A stretch of 64,000 nt of DNA from Pseudonocardiales bacterium (GTDB lineage: Bacteria; Actinomycetota; Actinomycetes; Mycobacteriales; Pseudonocardiaceae): contig JAHEXI010000001.1 in NCBI GenBank assembly GCA_023252195.1, forward strand, positions 248,001-312,000, read 5' to 3'. A program made the translations under genes and the position numbers. The first letter of the stretch is position 1. Each line of letters opens with the position of its first letter. Below the pieces are notes generated by a model. The model was not told the DNA's origin, made no database searches, and saw only the letters and a list, made by a program, of their open reading frames with translations. Below, piece after piece: positions 61,162 to 64,000 of this stretch.

Positions 61162-61632
61162 ATGGCGGACCTCAACAGCGTCGATCCGCAAAAGCTGTCC
61201 CCGAAGGAGTTCGCGAGACTGATTAAATACGCCTCGCCCGAGCAGCTCGACGCGGTGCTCGACGATCCGCTGCGACGTGCCGCCGTGCTGGACGGGGTCT
61301 TCAACCGGATGGCCGGTCAGTTCCGCCCGGAGAATGCGCCGGGCCGGGACTCCGCGATCCACTGGCGGATCACCGGTGGTCCGAATGGCGACGACGTGTA
61401 CGAAACCTGGATCACCGGGGCCCGCGGTCCTTCGGCCCCGCAGTGCTCGACGAGCAAGGAACCGTCCCACGATCCGCGGGTCACGCTGACGATGGCGGCG
61501 GACCAGTTTCTCGCGCTGGTCTCCGGGAACAGCTCGCCCACGATGATGTTCATCACCGGGAAGGTGAAGTTAGACGGCGACATCGGTTTCGCCGCCAACC
61601 TGACGAAGATCTTCGACATGCCCACGGCGTAA
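61162..61632 (+). CDS. SCP2 sterol-carrier-like protein
   Basis: ATG 61162 after GAGGAGCGACG gives 156 aa. The pattern DGVFNRMAGQFRPE, AIHWRITGGPNGDD, then LTMAADQFLALVSGNSSPTM and TGKVKLDGDIGFAANL is the SCP2 lipid-binding domain (typical IxG... G K.. GD). It could deliver lipids or hydrophobic substrates to nearby oxygenases (inference). The stop is 6 bases from the convergent monooxygenase. Confidence 0.85.
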   Translation: MADLNSVDPQKLSPKEFARLIKYASPEQLDAVLDDPLRRAAVLDGVFNRMAGQFRPENAPGRDSAIHWRITGGPNGDDVYETWITGARGPSAPQCSTSKEPSHDPRVTLTMAADQFLALVSGNSSPTMMFITGKVKLDGDIGFAANLTKIFDMPTA

Positions 61633-61638
61633 TGCCGA

Positions 61639-62883
61639 TCAGGTCTTACCTGCGTACATGGCTGCAGAGACTCGCTCATGGGCATTGGCCAGCTTCACCC
61701 GTCGACGGGAGCGAATCTCACGCCGCGCCGCACCCACCGACTGACGCAATCTGCGTAGCGCCGCGATCTGAGTGGCCAGGTGGAGCTGATAGCGCCATAA
61801 CGAGTATTTTCCGCGTCGCTTCCAGAGCGAATACGCGAATTGCGTGGTGGGCTGTTGATCGATGTAGCGCGGAACATCCTCGAACCACTTGGCACTGTTC
61901 AGCGCGTCCTGTTGTATGGTGAACAAGGCGGACCGACGATTTTCTTGGTAGGCGTGGAGTACGGAGGTGAGGTCGTCGTGAGCGTCCAACTCCTTGGCGA
62001 GCGCGATCGCGTCCGCAATCGCGAGTTTGGTGCCTGAACCGATCGCGAAATGTGTAGTGTGCGCGGCGTCACCCATGAGGGCCACGTTGTCGTAGTACCA
62101 TTTGTCGTTGCTGATTCGCCGAAAGCTAAGCCACGGCGCTTTGTCGACGCCACGCGGCGCTCGATTGATTAATGAATAGTGATTCAAGTGGAGTTCGAAG
62201 ATCTGTTCCAACAATTCGACGCTCTGGTCGGGTTCGAGCTCGTCGAAACCGAGGCCCGCCCAAGTCTCCGGCGAGCACTCGACGATGAGCGTGCTGGTCT
62301 GCGCATCGAAGCAGTAGGCATGGAACCATATCCAGCCCGCTGCCGTCTCTTCGAATGCGAAAGTAAACGAGTCGAAAACCCGATTCGTGCCCAGCCAGAT
62401 GTATTTGTTGCGGCCGACGTCGACATCTGTCTGGAAGTGATCGGAATGTAGCTGTCGTATCGAGCTGTTGACGCCGTCGCAAGCGACGATCAGGTCTGCA
62501 TCCGGGAATTCGGAGAGATCCTTGACGTCACGTTCGAACTGAACATCGACGCCGAGGTCCCGCGCCCGGTCAACCAGGATGTCGAGCAAGCGCTTGCGGC
62601 CGAGGCTGTATCCATATCCGCCGAGATACGCCTTGTGTTCACCGCGGATGTGTACTTCCTGACCGCCCCACAGCGCAGCCACTTCGTGTACTGCTCGAGC
62701 ACTCACGGGATCATTTCGGTAGAGCTCGTCGAGTAGATCGTCCCAGAACACGACGCCCCAGCCGTATGTCACTCCAGCTGGGTTACGCTCGATGACGGTC
62801 ACATCGTGACTTTTATTGCGCAACTTCGCCAAGACGGCGAAGTATAGACCCGCAGGTCCACCCCCCACGCAGACGATGTTCAT
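61639..62883 (-). CDS. VioD/anthraniloyl-CoA-type FAD monooxygenase 1
   Basis: The 414-aa flavoprotein has the dinucleotide motif IVCVGGGPAGLYFAVLAK, WGVVFWDDLLDEL, VACDGVNSSIRQ (DG motif), GRNKYIWLGTNRVFD, TLIVECSPETW, and VALMGDAAHTTHFAIGSGTK (GD motif). This is the group of VioD tryptophan hydroxylase and anthraniloyl-/salicylyl-CoA hydroxylases, which use NAD(P)H and O2 on aromatic substrates. A near-identical second copy lies 57 bases upstream on the same strand. Confidence 0.85.
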   Translation of the reverse strand: MNIVCVGGGPAGLYFAVLAKLRNKSHDVTVIERNPAGVTYGWGVVFWDDLLDELYRNDPVSARAVHEVAALWGGQEVHIRGEHKAYLGGYGYSLGRKRLLDILVDRARDLGVDVQFERDVKDLSEFPDADLIVACDGVNSSIRQLHSDHFQTDVDVGRNKYIWLGTNRVFDSFTFAFEETAAGWIWFHAYCFDAQTSTLIVECSPETWAGLGFDELEPDQSVELLEQIFELHLNHYSLINRAPRGVDKAPWLSFRRISNDKWYYDNVALMGDAAHTTHFAIGSGTKLAIADAIALAKELDAHDDLTSVLHAYQENRRSALFTIQQDALNSAKWFEDVPRYIDQQPTTQFAYSLWKRRGKYSLWRYQLHLATQIAALRRLRQSVGAARREIRSRRRVKLANAHERVSAAMYAGKT

Positions 62884-62940
62884 CTGTTCACGCGTCCCCT
62901 GACTCGCTCAACTGCTACGAGCGCCTCGCCGGCGGTCCGG

Positions 62941-64000
62941 TTAAACCTCTTCCGATGCATAGATGGCCGGAGACACACCCCGGTGGGCATCAGCCAATTT
63001 CACCCGTCGACGGGCCCGAAGCCCGTGTCTCATGGCACTGATAGAACGCCGAAACTTTCGCAGCGTCGCAATTTGGGTGGCCAGGTGAAGTTGGTAACGC
63101 CACAGCGGATAATGTCCGCGACGTTTCCACAAAGAATAGGCGAACTGGGTGATCGGCAGGTCGATATAAGCCGGAACATTCTCGAACCACTCGATGCTAC
63201 CTTTGGCCGCGTCCTGCGCATCCGCTATCGCCGCCCGACGCTTGTCCGCATAATCATTGAGCGCCAACTGCAGGTCATCGTAAGCGCTCAGACTATCGGC
63301 GAGCCCGATTGCGTCCTCCATCGCAAGAGTGGTGCCCGACCCGATCGAGAAATGTGTGGTGTGCGCCGCATCACCCATGAGTGCGATGTTGTCGTGATAC
63401 CAGACGGTGTTGGTGATGCGCGTGAAATTAAGCCATGGAGTCTTGCCGAGATCGCGCATCGGGTTCATGAGCGAGTGGCCGTCGAGGTGATCTCGGAAGA
63501 TTCCTTCCAACAGCTTGAGACTCTCGTCGGGACCGAGCTCGTCGAGGCCGAGTCCCCGCCAGGTGTCGGGAGAACACTCGACGATGAACGTAGTCGTGTC
63601 GGCGCTGTAAGGGTATGAGTAGAACCAGATCCAGCCCGCTGCCGTCTCTTCGAACGCGAACATGAAGGAGTCGAACATCCGGTGGGTGCCAAGCCAGATG
63701 TACTTATTTCGGCCTAGCTCGCCGCCGGTCTGAAAATGGGCGCCGTGCAGTTTACGCACACGGCTGTTAGCGCCATCGCAGGCAATGATCAAGTCTGCGT
63801 CAGCGAGCTCAGATAAGTCGTTGACCTCACGCTGGAACTGAACATTCACACCGAGGTCGATCGCCCGCTGAGCCAGCAAATCGAGTAGATGCTTGCGGCC
63901 GATGGCGAAACCATACCCGCCGAGGTGAGCCCGCTGCTTGCCGCGTACATGCACTTCCTGGTTGCCCCAGGAGGCGGGATTGTCGAATATTTGTCGCGCG
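62941..64000 (-). CDS. VioD/anthraniloyl-CoA-type FAD monooxygenase 2 (partial)
   Basis: Open from the right window edge (frame ARQIFDNPASWGNQEVHVRG at the edge) to the stop at 62941. It lacks about 60 N-terminal residues, including the FAD start. It shares most motifs with the first copy: GGYGFAIGRKHLLDLL, GRNKYIWLGTHRMFDSF, TFIVECSPDTW, NIALMGDAAHTTHFSIGSGT. Identity is visibly high through the shared blocks. Tandem duplication suggests related but different aromatic substrates, or a two-step hydroxylation. Confidence 0.85.
   Translation of the reverse strand, partial: ARQIFDNPASWGNQEVHVRGKQRAHLGGYGFAIGRKHLLDLLAQRAIDLGVNVQFQREVNDLSELADADLIIACDGANSRVRKLHGAHFQTGGELGRNKYIWLGTHRMFDSFMFAFEETAAGWIWFYSYPYSADTTTFIVECSPDTWRGLGLDELGPDESLKLLEGIFRDHLDGHSLMNPMRDLGKTPWLNFTRITNTVWYHDNIALMGDAAHTTHFSIGSGTTLAMEDAIGLADSLSAYDDLQLALNDYADKRRAAIADAQDAAKGSIEWFENVPAYIDLPITQFAYSLWKRRGHYPLWRYQLHLATQIATLRKFRRSISAMRHGLRARRRVKLADAHRGVSPAIYASEEV

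Overview
This is a high-GC actinobacterial chromosome segment. The best fit is Pseudonocardiales or a close relative. The pointers are FadE5-like and VanW-type proteins, mycothiol-type DinB/SCP2 proteins, an ECF41 sigma factor, Scr1-type HTH regulators with DUF397 partners, a 13E12-type HNH protein, and frequent GTG starts. Genus cannot be fixed from the sequence alone.

Left part (1-26 kb) is mostly intact metabolic and housekeeping DNA. It begins with a large YdiJ-like FAD/Fe-S dehydrogenase cut by the window edge, followed by a SigB/SigF-type sigma factor whose consensus-like promoter sits in front of that dehydrogenase. A MarR regulator has two matching upstream operators. Next comes a selenocysteine cluster (tRNA-Sec, selA, selB), then a MetE-like methyltransferase, a DedA protein and a carboxylate MFS permease. 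These are followed by a GntR-hyuA-hyuB hydantoinase/oxoprolinase cluster, a secreted beta-helix protein, a PAP2 phosphatase, a FadE5-like acyl-CoA dehydrogenase, VanW plus a GroES-like protein, and an AAA ATPase.

Middle part (26-36 kb) is a graveyard of small genes. Intact genes (ECF41 sigma factor, VOC proteins, a DinB-type protein, a quinone oxidoreductase, an acyl-CoA synthetase, thioredoxin, HxlR) alternate with genes truncated or fused by internal deletions: MarR/GNAT, epimerase, membrane protein, SDR, TetR, DUF4937, MBL, GNAT, TfoX-like and LysE. No transposon ends are visible at these junctions. A multicopper oxidase follows.

The 38.8-51 kb stretch is accessory DNA. It holds a decayed serine recombinase, three Scr1-family regulators (two of them inverted paralogues, one with its DUF397 partner truncated), a tandem pair of degenerate tRNA-Gly(CCC) 3' ends that look like attachment-site scars, an ISAzo13-type insertion sequence with a nonsense codon, a STAS protein, tandem repeats and a frameshifted DUF222-HNH gene.

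Right part (51-64 kb) returns to metabolic genes. It has an AraC remnant and methyltransferase, TetR with a divergent DinB/SCP2 protein, and a two-gene unit of a CDGSH/ferredoxin/CDGSH/truncated-globin fusion with a TMEM175-type channel. It continues with an isochorismatase-like protein, an F420-type reductase divergent from MarR, a methyltransferase-acetyltransferase-glycosyltransferase operon, an SCP2 protein, and two tandem VioD/anthraniloyl-CoA-type flavin monooxygenases, the second cut by the window edge.
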